64,000 nt of DNA from Acidimicrobiales bacterium. Its GTDB lineage: Bacteria > Actinomycetota > Acidimicrobiia > Acidimicrobiales > SZUA-35. This document shows, one piece after another, positions 1-10,744 of the stretch (the stretch's first letter is position 1; each line of letters begins with the position of its first letter). Both the position numbers and the translations under genes were made by a program. The notes below the pieces were generated by a model that was not told the origin of the DNA, ran no database searches, and was given only the letters and a program-made list of their open reading frames with translations. The stretch spans positions 59,734 through 123,733 of the forward strand of contig JAHDDW010000010.1 in NCBI GenBank assembly GCA_020629155.1, given 5' to 3'.

Positions 1-40
1 AGTCGATGTAACCAAGCTCGACGAATTAAGCGCTTCGTAA
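1..40 (+). CDS. rplA: 50S ribosomal protein L1, C-terminal fragment
   Basis: Only the last 13 codons lie in the window, reading VDVTKLDELSAS before a TAA stop at 38-40. L1 proteins usually end in a short tail after a G-P-G-[IV]-K-[VL]-D motif, which fits the visible VDVTKL. The position directly upstream of rplJ-rplL, with a terminator between, matches the usual rplK-rplA-rplJ-rplL order. L1 binds 23S rRNA at the L1 stalk. The identification rests on 13 residues plus context, so an unrelated gene end cannot be excluded. Confidence 0.6.
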   Translation, partial: VDVTKLDELSAS

Positions 41-74
41 GGTTTCGATTGATCTAAGAACTGAATAGTAAAGG

Positions 75-110
75 AAAGGTCTAGAGACAGTAGGTTTCTA
101 GACCTTTTCT
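75..110 (+). terminator. Rho-independent terminator after rplA
   Basis: A perfect 11-bp stem (AAAGGTCTAGA at 75-85 with TCTAGACCTTT at 97-107) and an 11-base loop are followed by TTTTCTT. It separates the end of rplA from the rplJ promoter. Confidence 0.8.
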
Positions 111-129
111 TATTGATCGCTCCATAGGT

Positions 130-157
130 TTGAATTGGAGTTAGCTTCCAATACTCT
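130..157 (+). promoter_or_regulatory. Candidate sigma-70 promoter for rplJ-rplL
   Basis: A TTGAAT -35 element (130-135) and a TACTCT -10 element (152-157) are 16 bases apart. A start near 164 would give an untranslated leader of about 190 bases ahead of rplJ. This is prediction from consensus only. Confidence 0.5.
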
Positions 158-163
158 TACTGG

Positions 164-342
164 TGGGTTGTCTTAGATGATTCTAGGCCTCCCGAATCGA
201 ATATCTCTTCGCCCGAGACCTCAGGTTGGGTTACTGTAAATCCTGATATAGGCGATCGTTTTTCTCTGTTTCTGACCTCCGTGTTAGTGATGTAGGAATT
301 GGTCGGCGATGCGGTGTCGAACCAAACCTAACTAACATTTGA
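164..342 (+). promoter_or_regulatory. L10-leader-like 5' UTR of rplJ
   Basis: The long leader between the predicted transcript start and rplJ contains a segment around 211-230 (GAGACCTCAGGTTGGG) resembling the conserved core of the Rfam L10 leader, where the L10-L12 complex binds its own mRNA to repress translation. Position and length fit this autoregulatory element. The kink-turn fold was not computed. Confidence 0.5.
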
Positions 343-353
343 AAGGAGGTGCA

Positions 354-1052
354 ATGGAAAACCCAAGAGCTGAAAAAGTAGCTGTCGTTGAAGAAGTCAA
401 AACTCGTCTCGCTAATTCTGATTCGGTCTTCATTACTGAATACCGTGGATTAACCGTCGATGCGTTGTCACAACTTCGTCGCACGCTACGACCAGCAGGC
501 GGTTCATACAAGGTGTATAAAAACTCTCTTGTGAGTCGTGCTGCTGCTGATGCTGGCATTGAGATTGGTGAACATTTAAGCGGTCCGACCGCGTTGACGT
601 TCACTGAAACCACTCCAGATGGCTCGCCAGGTGACGTTGTCACCGTAGCAAAGGCTTTGCGTGATTTTGGTAAAGATCACCCTGAGCTTGTTATTAAAGG
701 CGGCTATTTCGATGGTGCTGTCGTTGATGCTGATGAAATCAAAGCATTAGCTGACGTTGAGCCACGCGAAGTTCTCTTGTCTAAATTTGCTGGCTTGCTA
801 GCTGCTCCTATGAGTCAGTTTGCTGCATTAATGCAGGCTGTGCCAAGCAAATTTGCATATGGAATCCAAGCACTTATTGATCAAGGTGGCGCAGCTGATG
901 CTGTTGCTACCGAGGAAGAAACGCAAGAAGTTGCAGAAGCTCCGGCTGCTGCAGAAACCGAAACAGCTGAAGCGCCTGCCGCTGAAGTTGAAGAAACAGA
1001 AACCGAGGCTGTTGAGGAAACAGCTGATACAAACGAAAACGGAGAGTCATAA
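354..1052 (+). CDS. rplJ: 50S ribosomal protein L10
   Basis: L10 anchors the L7/L12 dimers to the ribosomal stalk base and with them recruits translational GTPases. The ATG at 354 is chosen because an AAAGGAGG Shine-Dalgarno site (about 342-349) sits just before it. Residues 1-170 form the standard domain (early [10 protein letters not shown] motif, then a YKVYKNSL segment). From about residue 175 the protein continues into an alanine/glutamate/threonine-rich acidic tail to residue 232, longer than the usual 165-180 residues. The stop codon overlaps the rplL start (TAATG), so the two are translationally coupled. Confidence 0.97.
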   Translation: MENPRAEKVAVVEEVKTRLANSDSVFITEYRGLTVDALSQLRRTLRPAGGSYKVYKNSLVSRAAADAGIEIGEHLSGPTALTFTETTPDGSPGDVVTVAKALRDFGKDHPELVIKGGYFDGAVVDADEIKALADVEPREVLLSKFAGLLAAPMSQFAALMQAVPSKFAYGIQALIDQGGAADAVATEEETQEVAEAPAAAETETAEAPAAEVEETETEAVEETADTNENGES

Positions 1053-1429
1053 TGGCTACAACAACTAAAGAAGATATTTTAGAAGCAATTTCTCAAATGT
1101 CAGTGCTAGAACTATCTGAGCTCCTCAAAGAGTTCGAAGAAAAATTTGATGTTACTGCTGCGGCACCTGCTGCTGTTGCTGTTGCACCTGCTGGTGGCGG
1201 CGAAGCTGCTGAAGAGAAGACAGCGTTTGACGTTGTTCTTAGCGACATCGGTGCAGGAAAAATCAAAGTTATCAAAGCTGTACGCGAAATTACAGGTCTT
1301 GGCCTTAAAGAAGCAAAAGCTATGGTTGAAAGCGCTCCAGGTCCAGTATCTGAAGGCGTTTCAAAAGAAGATGCTGACGCAGCAAAAGCGAAGCTCGAAG
1401 AAGCTGGCGCTACTGTAGAAATCAAGTAA
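1052..1429 (+). CDS. rplL: 50S ribosomal protein L7/L12
   Basis: This 125-residue stalk protein stimulates the GTPases EF-Tu, EF-G and IF2. An N-terminal dimerisation segment (residues 1-35) is followed by an Ala/Pro/Gly hinge (about 36-52) and the conserved C-terminal domain with the signature [20 protein letters not shown] (about 70-90). It starts inside the rplJ stop and is followed by a strong terminator, so rplJ-rplL is a two-gene transcript. Length and motifs are normal. Confidence 0.98.
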   Translation: MATTTKEDILEAISQMSVLELSELLKEFEEKFDVTAAAPAAVAVAPAGGGEAAEEKTAFDVVLSDIGAGKIKVIKAVREITGLGLKEAKAMVESAPGPVSEGVSKEDADAAKAKLEEAGATVEIK

Positions 1430-1432
1430 TGA

Positions 1433-1470
1433 TGAGGGGAGGTCTAGATTTTATAGACCTCCCCTCACTA
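1433..1470 (+). terminator. Terminator after rplL
   Basis: A perfect 14-bp stem (1433-1446 with 1454-1467, TGAGGGGAGGTCTA and its complement) with a 7-base loop lies directly after the rplL stop. No long T tract follows, but a second hairpin with a T tract lies 65 bases further on. Confidence 0.75.
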
Positions 1471-1531
1471 TTCCGCCGTGTTTGGTGCGTTTGCACGTAA
1501 GCCATTGAGCGGAATACTGCTTTAGAAGTAA
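1468..1531 (+). repeat. Degenerate copy of dispersed repeat family A
   Basis: After the terminator stem the sequence reads ATTCCGCCGTGTTTGGTGCG then TTTGCACGTAAGC. This matches in outline the TTCCGCTCCGCTCGGGGCG-TTTGCACGCAGC core seen at 19295-19340 and 49358-49390. It is the most diverged copy in the window. Confidence 0.45.
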
Positions 1532-1566
1532 AAAAGACCCTCAGTAAAACGCTGAGGGTCTTTTGT
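1532..1566 (+). terminator. Rho-independent terminator
   Basis: A perfect 13-bp stem AAAAGACCCTCAG (1532-1544) pairs with CTGAGGGTCTTTT (1552-1564), ending in a T run. It is the second terminator after rplL. Confidence 0.85.
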
Positions 1567-1591
1567 GTTCTCTAATAGCGTTTCGCATCAA

Positions 1592-1828
1592 ATGGCTTGG
1601 GCAAACGGTCGCCAGTATTTGCTGGATTCTGAGTGTTTTGTTTATAGGTTTGAATCGCTGGCCGATCGATTGCAATGGCAAGACGACTTGGTGATTGTCG
1701 GAGCATTAGCAGCGCTCAAACTTGGCCCTGCCGCAGGTAACCTTGGCGGCGCTTGTGCCGCAGCAGCAGAGCTGCTCGTGCCGTATGCCCCAATTGTTTT
1801 GGATCGAAAGCCTTTGCTGTCGAGGTAG
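1592..1828 (+). CDS. Possible small hypothetical protein
   Basis: An open frame of 78 codons from the ATG at 1592 begins with MAWANGRQYLLDSECF and has an Ala/Gly/Leu-rich middle. No family is recognised. There is no clear Shine-Dalgarno site and no TANNNT box at the distance seen for leaderless genes here. An antisense frame of similar size overlaps it (1642-1902). The 343-base stretch 1567-1909 may therefore contain no gene; this frame is listed because nothing else occupies the region. Confidence 0.2.
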   Translation: MAWANGRQYLLDSECFVYRFESLADRLQWQDDLVIVGALAALKLGPAAGNLGGACAAAAELLVPYAPIVLDRKPLLSR

Positions 1829-1909
1829 CCCCAATGTTCACTGTGTTGCTTGTATGCGGCTCTGCGGTTTGCGATAAGAACGTCACACAAGAGTGCTAAC
1901 ATTAAGGGT

Positions 1910-2113
1910 ATGAATCGACTTGAAGCGATAGCTAGATGTAAAGAGTTGGGAATTCACCGCGATCTGAGTAAAAAAGAAATTCAAACCCTGGACTCTGAGT
2001 CGGAGAAGGTTTGGCTTAGGTCGCGCACATTTCTTGCTTGTGACGAGCTTCCTGATGAGCTGAAGACCCGAACCTTTATCGGTTTCAGTCAGGCTTCGGG
2101 TTGTGACATCTAA
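1910..2113 (+). CDS. Hypothetical small protein, probably leaderless
   Basis: The 67-residue product starts MNRLEAIARCKELGIHRDLS and is hydrophilic, without a signal peptide or membrane segment. I do not recognise a family. The ATG at 1910 is preferred over an upstream in-frame start because a TAACAT box (1897-1902) ends 7 bases before it, the arrangement shared by many stand-alone genes in this window. It stands alone, with an S51 peptidase gene 40 bases downstream that has its own such box. The function is unknown. Confidence 0.5.
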   Translation: MNRLEAIARCKELGIHRDLSKKEIQTLDSESEKVWLRSRTFLACDELPDELKTRTFIGFSQASGCDI

Positions 2114-2153
2114 ATCATTCTTGCTGCGTCAAGGCCTGTGATACCTTGCAAGT

Positions 2154-2798
2154 ATGAAATTGTATTTGTCATCTTTTAGACTCGGTGACCATAGCAATGA
2201 ACTTGTGAAGCTTGTTGGTAAACCTGGCGCTAAAGTGGCTGTGAGCGTTAACGCTAAAGACCATGACACAAATCAGGCTCGTCAGAAAATGGTGCGACGC
2301 GAGCTAGATGACATGCAACGGCTAGGTTTCGATGCATCAGAGCTTGATCTGAGAGATTACTTTGGGTCTAAAAGTTTAGTCGAAACACTCGCGACCTATG
2401 ATGCTATCTGGCTAAGCGGAGGTAACGCTTTTTTGCTTTTGAAAGCTTTACGGCAAAGTGGTTTTGATGAAGTGATCAAAGAGCTTATTCAAACGAACAA
2501 ACTTGTTTATGCTGGCTATAGTGCAGCTCTCTGTGCGATAAGTCCTTCGTTAAGAGGTGTCGAGCTTGTCGACGAACCGCAGGTGCAAGCCGAAGGCTAC
2601 AACAGCGAAGTGCGATGGGATAGTTTCGGTTTGATAGATTTTTACCCGATCGTTCACTTTCGTTCAGACCATTCTGAATCTGCTCTTGTCGAGAAAGAAT
2701 ATGAGTGGGTTTGTGAGAACAATATCGTTCATAAAACCATGAGCGACGGTGATGTCTATGTTGTCGACGGCCCTAACAAAAAGCTGCTTTCAGGCTAG
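2154..2798 (+). CDS. Peptidase S51 family protein (dipeptidase E / cyanophycinase-like)
   Basis: The 214-residue protein has the fold markers of the S51 serine peptidases. These are IWLSGGN at residues 85-91, the nucleophile elbow GYSAA at 121-125 with Ser123 as likely nucleophile (the family consensus is G-x-S-A-G), and a HFRSDH segment at 168-173 supplying the candidate histidine. Family members cleave aspartyl dipeptides or cyanophycin; the substrate here is not predictable. It is probably cytoplasmic, as no signal peptide is seen. A TACCTT box (2142-2147) ends 6 bases before the ATG, suggesting a leaderless mRNA. The GYSAA rather than GxSAG elbow is a mild deviation. Confidence 0.8.
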   Translation: MKLYLSSFRLGDHSNELVKLVGKPGAKVAVSVNAKDHDTNQARQKMVRRELDDMQRLGFDASELDLRDYFGSKSLVETLATYDAIWLSGGNAFLLLKALRQSGFDEVIKELIQTNKLVYAGYSAALCAISPSLRGVELVDEPQVQAEGYNSEVRWDSFGLIDFYPIVHFRSDHSESALVEKEYEWVCENNIVHKTMSDGDVYVVDGPNKKLLSG

Positions 2799-3039
2799 AA
2801 TAATTGCATGATATGAATTATTGAGCTCGTGGTTTCTGACTGCTAGATAGGTGAAGTTTCGACAAATTGCAACTTGCGTTACTAAAAGTGTTGAACTATT
2901 ATGTTTGCCGGGTTGTTACTGAGTAATATTCTTATTAGAGTTGTTAGGCCCGTCTTCTCTTGCATTTTCATTTTTGGTCTGCTAGATAATTCGTGTTTGT
3001 CCTGTATTTCTTCGTGCTACTTTATTTTGGTGGTGTCCT
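2799..3039 (+). promoter_or_regulatory. Intergenic region carrying the rpoB promoter
   Basis: These 241 bases contain no credible gene. Promoter-like hexamers are present (TTGAAC at 2891-2896; TAATAT at 2924-2929), but no pair has convincing spacing, so the start site is not assigned. A weak GGTGGTG ribosome-binding site precedes the TTG start of rpoB. Confidence 0.4.
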
Positions 3040-6000
3040 TTGCCTGCACGTACCGTTGCCCGTAATCGTTATTCGTTTGGTAATCTTGCTGAAGCTATTG
3101 AGCTTCCAGACTTGATTGCCGCCCAGCGTGATTCATTCACCTGGTTTCTAGAGGAAGGCTTAGCTAATGCTTTCCGTGATATAAGTCCCATTAAGGATTT
3201 CACGGAAACATTGCAGTTAGAGCTTGAGTTTGACCCTCATGATGAGGACCTCAAGCCATATCCTAAGTTTTCTGTTGAGGAATGTAAAGAAAAAGACATG
3301 ACCTATGCTGCGCCTATTTTTGTGCGCGCTCGGTTCATTAACTCTTCAACTGGGGAAATTAAAGAGCAGACGGTCTTCATGGGAGATTTCCCGATGATGA
3401 CCGAAAGCGGCACCTTCGTTATCAACGGCACCGAGCGTGTTGTTGTTTCGCAGCTTGTCCGATCGCCTGGCGTTATCTTTCAGCCTGGTGAGCGGTTCCG
3501 TCTGCGTAACTTAGCAAAACATCAGATGGTTACTGGCACCATTCATCCATATCGCGGTGAGTGGGTCGAGTTCGATGTCGAGCAAAAGCCTGGTAAAGAT
3601 CCAACAGCTGGTGTGCGTGTCGCTCGCAAGCGTCGTTTGTCACTGTTCACGATGCTTCGTGCACTTGGGTACGACGAAGAGAACGCTCCAGGTTTTCTAG
3701 ATGCGTTTGTGCGCCACTTTGAATTTCTTGAAGGCCAGTGGGAAAAAGATAAAGAGCTGCTTCCGACACAAGATGAAGCTCTTATCGAAATCTATAAAAA
3801 AGCTCGCCCTGGCGAGCCGCCAACACTTGAAGCGGCACGTTCATATCTTAAGAATGCATTTTTCGAGAATCGTCGTTATGACCTTTCACGGGTCGGTCGT
3901 TATAAACTAAACCGCAAATTAGGTCCTGAAATAGAGAAACTAGCAAAACTCTTCCCTATGTTGGACATGGACATTCCTGAAGACGATCAGCCTGTGCTTT
4001 CACGTTGTGAAGTTCTCGCTTCTGCAACATATCTACTGCATCTCATGGTTGCAGAACCTGGCTATCGTCTTGACGATCAAGACCACTTCGCAAACCGTCG
4101 TGTGCGTTCTGTCGGTGAGCTTATTCAAAACCAGGTTCGTATTGGTCTTTCCCGTATGGAACGTGTTGTTCGTGAACGAATGACAACGCAAGACGTTGAA
4201 GCAATTACACCGCAGACGCTGATTAACATTCGTCCTGTTGTGGCTTCGATCAAAGAGTTCTTCGGTACCTCGCAGCTCAGCCAGTTTATGGACCAAGTCA
4301 ACCCACTTTCTGGTTTGACGCACCGTCGCCGTCTTTCTGCGCTTGGCCCTGGTGGTCTTTCGCGTGAGCGAGCTGGTTTCGAAGTTCGAGACGTTCACTT
4401 TAGCCACTATGGTCGCATGTGTCCGATTGAAACACCTGAAGGTCCTAATATTGGTCTTATTGGGTATCTTTCTAGTTATTCTCGTGTGAACGAGTTTGGC
4501 TTCTTGGAAACGCCGTATCGTAAAGTTATCGACGGTAAAGTTACCGACGAAATTGTGTATTTGACAGCTGACGAAGAAGAAGAATACGTCGTTGCGCAGG
4601 CTAACGCTAAGCTCAACGAAGATGGCTCCTTCAAAGAGGAAACAGTTTTATCTCGTCGTTCGCCGCAAGCTGCGTCGCTTCGTGACTTGAAACTTCAGTT
4701 AGAACGAGATGTGTTCTTCGGTGCTACCACCGAAATTTCGCAGGTTCCTGCTGACGAAGTGCAGATGATGGACGTTTCGCCTAAACAAATTGTCTCTATC
4801 GGTACTGGTCTGATTCCGTTCTTGGAGCACGATGACGCTAACCGTGCGTTGATGGGTGCAAACATGCAGCGTCAGGCTGTCCCGTTGCTTACTCCAGAAG
4901 CTCCATATATTGGCACAGGTATTGAAGGTCGAGCAGCATTAAACGCAGCCGACACGCTCGTTGCTGCCGATGATGGGCGAGTTGTTGAAGCCGATGGTAA
5001 AGCTATCACTGTTGAATATAAGACCAAAGGTCGACGCACCTATCGTCTGCTTAAGTTCAACCGTTCCAACCAAGACACCTGTATCAACCAGAAACTTCGG
5101 GTTGCTGCTGGTGATGCTTTCAAAGCAGGCGAACTTCTCGCTGACGGTCCTTCTACCGATAATGGTGAACTTGCTCTAGGTAAAAACCTTGTCGTGGCGT
5201 TTATGCCGTGGGAAGGCTACAACTTTGAGGATGCTATCATTCTCAGCGAGCGTCTTGTTAAAGACGATGTGCTCACCTCTATCCATATTAAAGAGCATGA
5301 AATTGATGCCCGAGATACCAAACTTGGTGCTGAAGAAATCACTCGTGATATTCCGAACCTTGCTGATGATATTCTTGCCGACCTTGACGAGCGTGGTATC
5401 GTTCGTGTCGGTGCGCAAGTTCGTCCAGGTGATGTGCTTGTCGGTAAAGTTACCCCCAAGGGTGAAACTGAGCTAACGCCAGAAGAGCGACTATTGCGTG
5501 CGATCTTCGGTGAAAAAGCCCGTGAAGTTCGTGATACCTCAATGAAGGTTCCTCACGGTGAAACAGGCAAAGTTATTGACGTGAAAGTCTTCAACCGGGA
5601 AGACAGCCATGAGCTTCCTCCTGGTGTTAATCAGCTTGTTCGTGTCTATGTTGCTCAGAAACGTAAAATCAGCGTTGGTGATAAACTCGCTGGTCGTCAC
5701 GGCAACAAAGGTGTTATCTCACGGATCATGCCGATCGAAGATATGCCATATCTCGCTGACGGAACCCAGGTTGACGTTATTTTGAACCCTCTTGGTGTCC
5801 CATCTCGTATGAACATTGGTCAGGTTCTTGAATCTCACTTAGGGTATGCAGCTCGCTGGGGTTGGGAAGTCGACGGCGAACGCGTCGGCGAAGAACCTTT
5901 CCGGGGGACAGAGAACAAAACTCGTCCGTTCACAACACCTTCAACGCTTGTCGCGACCCCCGTCTTCGACGGAGCGAAATGGGATGAGCAAGAACTTGCT

Positions 6001-6624
6001 GGTTCTAAACCAACGATTCAGAAGATCTTTGAAAACTTGAATCCTGAAGCAGCTGACGGTGAACGCCTCATTGGCTCTGACGGTAAAACAACGTTGTATG
6101 ATGGTCGCACTGGTCGTCCTTTCGACAATCCAATTATGGTCGGCATCATGTATATTTTGAAGCTGTCTCACTTGGTTGATGATAAGATTCACGCTCGTTC
6201 AACTGGTCCATACTCCATGATTACCCAGCAGCCACTTGGTGGTAAAGCACAGTTCGGTGGTCAGCGATTTGGTGAGATGGAAGTTTGGGCACTCGAAGCC
6301 TATGGTGCTGCATATTGCTTGCAAGAGCTGCTCACTATCAAGTCTGATGATGTTCTTGGACGTGTGAAAGTCTATGAATCCATCGTGAAGGGTGAAAATA
6401 TCCCTGAGCCTGGTATTCCAGAAAGCTTTAAAGTCCTTATCAAGGAAATGCAGGCATTGTGTCTCAACGTTGAAGTGTTGTCGAAAGATGGCCGTGAAAT
6501 TGAGATGCAAGATATCGATGATGAACTCTTTAGAACAGCTGAAGAACTAGGCATCGATATTAGCCGCCCAGAACGTGGATCCGATGAAGATGACGCAGCC
6601 CGCCGCCCAAGCGCTGCTAGATAA
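3040..6624 (+). CDS. rpoB: DNA-directed RNA polymerase subunit beta
   Basis: The 1194-residue beta subunit forms one pincer of RNA polymerase and most of the rifampicin pocket. The TTG start at 3040 gives [16 protein letters not shown], the expected N-terminus, with GGTGGTG upstream. The rifampicin region is visible: [20 protein letters not shown] then [16 protein letters not shown]. Asp418, His428 and Ser433 match E. coli D516, H526 and S531, so the allele looks rifampicin sensitive. The C-terminal clamp segment ([20 protein letters not shown]) is intact. An actinobacterial-type tail ends in R-P-S-A-A-R. rpoC follows after 40 bases. Confidence 0.99.
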   Translation: MPARTVARNRYSFGNLAEAIELPDLIAAQRDSFTWFLEEGLANAFRDISPIKDFTETLQLELEFDPHDEDLKPYPKFSVEECKEKDMTYAAPIFVRARFINSSTGEIKEQTVFMGDFPMMTESGTFVINGTERVVVSQLVRSPGVIFQPGERFRLRNLAKHQMVTGTIHPYRGEWVEFDVEQKPGKDPTAGVRVARKRRLSLFTMLRALGYDEENAPGFLDAFVRHFEFLEGQWEKDKELLPTQDEALIEIYKKARPGEPPTLEAARSYLKNAFFENRRYDLSRVGRYKLNRKLGPEIEKLAKLFPMLDMDIPEDDQPVLSRCEVLASATYLLHLMVAEPGYRLDDQDHFANRRVRSVGELIQNQVRIGLSRMERVVRERMTTQDVEAITPQTLINIRPVVASIKEFFGTSQLSQFMDQVNPLSGLTHRRRLSALGPGGLSRERAGFEVRDVHFSHYGRMCPIETPEGPNIGLIGYLSSYSRVNEFGFLETPYRKVIDGKVTDEIVYLTADEEEEYVVAQANAKLNEDGSFKEETVLSRRSPQAASLRDLKLQLERDVFFGATTEISQVPADEVQMMDVSPKQIVSIGTGLIPFLEHDDANRALMGANMQRQAVPLLTPEAPYIGTGIEGRAALNAADTLVAADDGRVVEADGKAITVEYKTKGRRTYRLLKFNRSNQDTCINQKLRVAAGDAFKAGELLADGPSTDNGELALGKNLVVAFMPWEGYNFEDAIILSERLVKDDVLTSIHIKEHEIDARDTKLGAEEITRDIPNLADDILADLDERGIVRVGAQVRPGDVLVGKVTPKGETELTPEERLLRAIFGEKAREVRDTSMKVPHGETGKVIDVKVFNREDSHELPPGVNQLVRVYVAQKRKISVGDKLAGRHGNKGVISRIMPIEDMPYLADGTQVDVILNPLGVPSRMNIGQVLESHLGYAARWGWEVDGERVGEEPFRGTENKTRPFTTPSTLVATPVFDGAKWDEQELAGSKPTIQKIFENLNPEAADGERLIGSDGKTTLYDGRTGRPFDNPIMVGIMYILKLSHLVDDKIHARSTGPYSMITQQPLGGKAQFGGQRFGEMEVWALEAYGAAYCLQELLTIKSDDVLGRVKVYESIVKGENIPEPGIPESFKVLIKEMQALCLNVEVLSKDGREIEMQDIDDELFRTAEELGIDISRPERGSDEDDAARRPSAAR

Positions 6625-6664
6625 CGATTAGCTACCTAACTCCAGGAAAGAGAGCACTTGAGAA

Positions 6665-9600
6665 ATGCTTGATGTCAACGATTTTGACCAACTTAAAATA
6701 GGTTTAGCTACCGCTGATTCGATCCGTATGTGGTCGAACGGTGAAGTGAAAAAGCCTGAAACAATCAACTACAGAACACTAAAGCCAGAAAAAGACGGCT
6801 TGTTCTGTGAAAAAATCTTCGGTCCAAGTAAGGACTGGGAATGTGCTTGCGGTAAATATAAGCGAGTACGTTTTAAAGGTATTATTTGTGAGCGTTGTGG
6901 CGTCGAGGTCACTCGTTCAAAGGTTCGTCGTGAACGTATGGGCCATATCGAGCTTGCCGCTCCTTGTGTGCACATTTGGTATCTTCGTGGCACTCGCTCA
7001 TGGCTAGCGTATTTGCTCATGGGTACTGAAGCCCGTGAAGAGCTTAAAGCGAAACAGCTTGAAAAAGTTATCTATTTTGCAGCAAATCTTGTTACTTGGG
7101 TTGATGCTGAGAAACGTGATGAGGATATTCCTAGCCTCGAAGCCGAGGTTGTTGGTGAACGCGAAGCGATTAACCAAGAATTAGAACTTCGTTTAGCTGA
7201 ACAGCATGAAGGCCTTGAAGCTGAGCTTGCGCAAATGGAAAAAGACGGTGCGAAAGACACCGAAATTAAAGCGCGTCAGCGTGCGTTTGAAAAAGAACTA
7301 GCGATGACTCGTGAGCAATACGAAGCTGAGCTTGATCTTCTTGACCGTTCGTTTGAAGAGTTTAAAGATCTTTTCCCACGTAAAATTTTGGAAGATGAAC
7401 TGCTGTGGCGCGAAATGGAAGATCGTTTCGGTGACTACTTTGAAGGTGGCATGGGTGCCACCGCTATTGCGCAGCTTATTGAGCGCATCGATTTTGATTC
7501 TGAAGAGGTCAAATTGCGTGCAGCGATTGACCCTGAAGAAGGTGTGAAGCCGCTTTCTGCACAGCGCAAGCAAAAAGCTATTAAGCGTTTGAAGATTGTT
7601 GCTGCCTTTAACCGTCGTGACGAAGCAGAGCGTCGTGTGAACGACCCTCGTGCTATGGTGCTTGATGTTGTGCCGGTGATTCCTCCAGAGCTTCGCCCTA
7701 TGGTGCAGCTCGATGGTGGCCGTTTCGCAACATCAGATCTAAACGATCTGTATCGTCGTGTTATTAACCGAAACAACCGTCTGAAGCGCCTGCTAGATCT
7801 CGGCGCTCCTGAGATCATCGTGAACAACGAAAAGCGTATGCTGCAAGAAGCGGTTGATGCGTTGTTCGATAACGGTCGTCGCGGTCGCCCTGTTACTGGT
7901 CCTGGTAATCGACCGCTTAAATCTTTGTCAGACATGTTGAAAGGTAAGCAGGGTCGTTTCCGTCAGAACTTGCTTGGTAAACGTGTTGACTATTCGGGTC
8001 GTTCAGTTATTGTCGTTGGTCCTAAGTTAAAGTTCCATCAGTGTGGCTTGCCAAAATTGATGGCTCTTGAACTCTTTAAACCTTTTGTGATGAAGCGCCT
8101 AGTCGATCTTGAACTTGCGCAAAATATTAAATCTGCAAAACGTATGGTAGAACGTCGTCGTCCGCAGGTATGGGAAGTTCTCGAAGAAGTCATTCGAGAG
8201 CATCCTGTGATGCTTAACCGTGCGCCTACGCTGCACCGTTTGGGTATCCAGGCGTTCGAGCCTGTACTTGTTGAAGGCAAGGCTATTCAGATTCATCCGC
8301 TTGTTTGTTCAGCGTTTAACGCCGACTTCGACGGTGACCAGATGGCGGTTCATTTGCCATTGTCTTCTGAAGCGCAAGCTGAAGCTCGCGTCTTGATGCT
8401 TTCTGCTAACAACGTGCTTTCTCCTGCTCACGGTCGTCCACTTGTGACACCAACGCAGGACATGGTTATCGGTTTGTTCTATCTGTCTGAGTTCATCGAA
8501 GCAAAAGACGATGCGAAACTAAACACCTATCGTGAAGTTCATCAAGTAGAACGAGCCTATGAGTCTGGTGTTATTGGTCTGCATGAGCCGATCATCTTCC
8601 GCACACCTGATCTTTTGGAAACACCTGCAAATGGTAAAGCTGCTGTCTATACCCCGACAACAGTTGGCCGTGTTCTTCTAAACGAAGCACTACCAGAAAC
8701 GTTCCCATATGTGAATCACATTCTGCGTAAGCGAGACATTGGTGAGCTTGTTGACTATTTAGCGGTTAACTATTCAAAGGCGCAGGTTTCTGCTTCTCTT
8801 GATGCGCTCAAATCGCTAGCGTTCCACTATGCAGCTCGTGCCGGTTTGACTGTTTCGGTCGACGATGTACAGACGCCGTCTGAGAAGAAGGCAATTCTTG
8901 AGCTGCACGAAAAGCAGGCTTCAAAAATTGAAGGACAGTTCCGTAAAGGTATTATCACCGATGGTGAGCGTCGTCAGAAAGAGGTAGAAATTTGGACCTC
9001 TGCTACTGAAGAAGTAAAGCAAGCCATGATTGTGAACTTGCAGTCAAAGCAGTTCAACCCAATCGATATGATGGTTGGCTCTGGAGCTCGTGGTAACATG
9101 ATGCAGGTTCGACAGATCGCAGGCATGCGTGGTTTGGTTGCAAACCCTCGTGGCGATATGATCCCTCGTCCTATTAAATCGAACTTCCGTGAAGGTCTTT
9201 CGATGCTTGAATACTTTATTTCAACACCGGGTGCTCGTAAAGGTCTGGTTGATACAGCGCTTCGTACCGCTGACTCTGGTTACTTGACAAGGCGTCTTGT
9301 CGACGTTGCGCAGGAAGTTATTATTAACGATCGCCAACCATTTGAAGAAGGCAAGGCTGTTCGTGGTCTCTTCATCGAAGATGTAAAGCCTGATGGCTAC
9401 TACAACAAAGTCACAGGCGAGCCTTCTGATCCTAGCGATCCTGATGCGCGTATGGTTAGGACCTACCTTGAGACCCGTCTCTATAGTCGCGTTCTTGCTG
9501 ACGATGTGAAATTAGCTGACGGTTCGACAATGGCTAAAGGCACGATGCTTCGCGAAGAAGAAATCGAAATACTTCGTGATGATCCTGGCATAACTCGTGT

Positions 9601-10666
9601 TCGTGCGATGTCACCTCTCACTGATGATTCGCCTATTGGTATTTCTGGTGAAAGTTACGGCATGTCGCTCGCTACTGGTGGAGACATCGAAGTAGGCGAA
9701 GCGGTTGGCGTTATCGCTGCCCAGTCGATCGGTGAACCTGGAACGCAGCTTACTATGCGTACGTTCCATACTGGTGGTGTTGCTGGTGGAGCCGATATCG
9801 CTGGTGGTTTGCCTCGTGTCGTTGAGCTCTTCGAAGCTCGTAGCCCGAAGGGCAAAGCAACGCTAGCGCACATCTCTGGTGTGATTCGTATCTCTGAGGA
9901 CGAAGGCAAAGGTAAAGTTATTACGGTCGTCGCTGATGATGGTACTGAAGATTCTCATACCGTACCGTTGGCTTCTCGTCTTGAAGTAACAGATGGCCAA
10001 GAAGTCACCGCTGGTGACGCGATCGTTGAAGGTCCTCGTGATCCGAAAGAGTTGCTAGAAATTCGCGGTATCCGCGAAACACAGCAGTACCTTGTATCTG
10101 AAGTGCAGAAGGTCTATCGAGATCAGGGTGTGTCTATTCACGATAAGCACATCGAGTTGATTGTTCGTCAGATGACTCGTCGTGTGGCGATTCATGAACC
10201 TGGCGACAGCGATTTCTTGCCTGGTGAACGTTGTGACCAGTGGGTCTTCGCCGATGAGAACAAGCGTCTTGTCGCTGAAGGTTTACGCCCAGCTGAGGGT
10301 CGCCCAGAGCTTATGGGTATCACCAAAGCATCACTTGCGACTGATTCTTGGCTATCAGCTGCTTCGTTCCAGGAAACAACACGCGTCTTGACTGAAGCTG
10401 CTATCGAAGGTAAATCTGATCCGATGATCGGTCTCAAAGAGAACATCATCATCGGTAAGTTGATCCCTGCTGGTACTGGTCTTGTGCGTCACCGCGAGTT
10501 AGAAACACATGCGCCTGATTATCAGCCAATGTCGTTCTACTCTTCTGAAGGGTTCGAACAAGACCCTGCGCAGTGGTTGGCGTCAATTGGTGCTGAACAG
10601 ATCGCAGAACAGTCAGCAGCAGAACAACCTGTTGTGCGTCAGCCCGTTCCTGACGAAATCGGCTAA
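6665..10666 (+). CDS. rpoC: DNA-directed RNA polymerase subunit beta'
   Basis: The 1333-residue beta' subunit carries the catalytic magnesium loop NADFDGDQM, with Asp554, Asp556 and Asp558 as metal ligands. An N-terminal zinc ribbon uses Cys60, Cys62, Cys75 and Cys78. Between about residues 140 and 230 lies a Glu/Arg-rich, coiled-coil-like insertion, as found in the actinobacterial form of beta'. The trigger-loop segment ([20 protein letters not shown]) and the C-terminal clamp are complete. The ATG at 6665 follows an AGGAAAGAG site. It is co-transcribed with rpoB and ends in a strong terminator. Confidence 0.99.
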   Translation: MLDVNDFDQLKIGLATADSIRMWSNGEVKKPETINYRTLKPEKDGLFCEKIFGPSKDWECACGKYKRVRFKGIICERCGVEVTRSKVRRERMGHIELAAPCVHIWYLRGTRSWLAYLLMGTEAREELKAKQLEKVIYFAANLVTWVDAEKRDEDIPSLEAEVVGEREAINQELELRLAEQHEGLEAELAQMEKDGAKDTEIKARQRAFEKELAMTREQYEAELDLLDRSFEEFKDLFPRKILEDELLWREMEDRFGDYFEGGMGATAIAQLIERIDFDSEEVKLRAAIDPEEGVKPLSAQRKQKAIKRLKIVAAFNRRDEAERRVNDPRAMVLDVVPVIPPELRPMVQLDGGRFATSDLNDLYRRVINRNNRLKRLLDLGAPEIIVNNEKRMLQEAVDALFDNGRRGRPVTGPGNRPLKSLSDMLKGKQGRFRQNLLGKRVDYSGRSVIVVGPKLKFHQCGLPKLMALELFKPFVMKRLVDLELAQNIKSAKRMVERRRPQVWEVLEEVIREHPVMLNRAPTLHRLGIQAFEPVLVEGKAIQIHPLVCSAFNADFDGDQMAVHLPLSSEAQAEARVLMLSANNVLSPAHGRPLVTPTQDMVIGLFYLSEFIEAKDDAKLNTYREVHQVERAYESGVIGLHEPIIFRTPDLLETPANGKAAVYTPTTVGRVLLNEALPETFPYVNHILRKRDIGELVDYLAVNYSKAQVSASLDALKSLAFHYAARAGLTVSVDDVQTPSEKKAILELHEKQASKIEGQFRKGIITDGERRQKEVEIWTSATEEVKQAMIVNLQSKQFNPIDMMVGSGARGNMMQVRQIAGMRGLVANPRGDMIPRPIKSNFREGLSMLEYFISTPGARKGLVDTALRTADSGYLTRRLVDVAQEVIINDRQPFEEGKAVRGLFIEDVKPDGYYNKVTGEPSDPSDPDARMVRTYLETRLYSRVLADDVKLADGSTMAKGTMLREEEIEILRDDPGITRVRAMSPLTDDSPIGISGESYGMSLATGGDIEVGEAVGVIAAQSIGEPGTQLTMRTFHTGGVAGGADIAGGLPRVVELFEARSPKGKATLAHISGVIRISEDEGKGKVITVVADDGTEDSHTVPLASRLEVTDGQEVTAGDAIVEGPRDPKELLEIRGIRETQQYLVSEVQKVYRDQGVSIHDKHIELIVRQMTRRVAIHEPGDSDFLPGERCDQWVFADENKRLVAEGLRPAEGRPELMGITKASLATDSWLSAASFQETTRVLTEAAIEGKSDPMIGLKENIIIGKLIPAGTGLVRHRELETHAPDYQPMSFYSSEGFEQDPAQWLASIGAEQIAEQSAAEQPVVRQPVPDEIG

Positions 10667-10675
10667 AGAAACGCA

Positions 10676-10716
10676 AAAGAAATCCCCCAACTAAGCTTGG
10701 GGGATTTCTTTCTTTT
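10676..10716 (+). terminator. Rho-independent terminator after rpoBC
   Basis: A perfect 15-bp stem (AAAGAAATCCCCCAA at 10676-10690 with its complement at 10697-10711) and a 6-base loop are followed by a C/T-rich tract. Confidence 0.92.
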
Positions 10717-10744
10717 CTCTGCTGTAGGGTAAGTGAGGAATATC

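Noticed and set aside
1642..1902. 86-codon minus-strand frame after rplL
   Set aside because: It has no recognisable start signals, an Ala/Ser-rich composition typical of antisense reading, and it overlaps another weak frame.
4033..4407. 124-codon antisense frame inside rpoB
   Set aside because: It is a shadow of the highly conserved rifampicin region and lacks independent signals.
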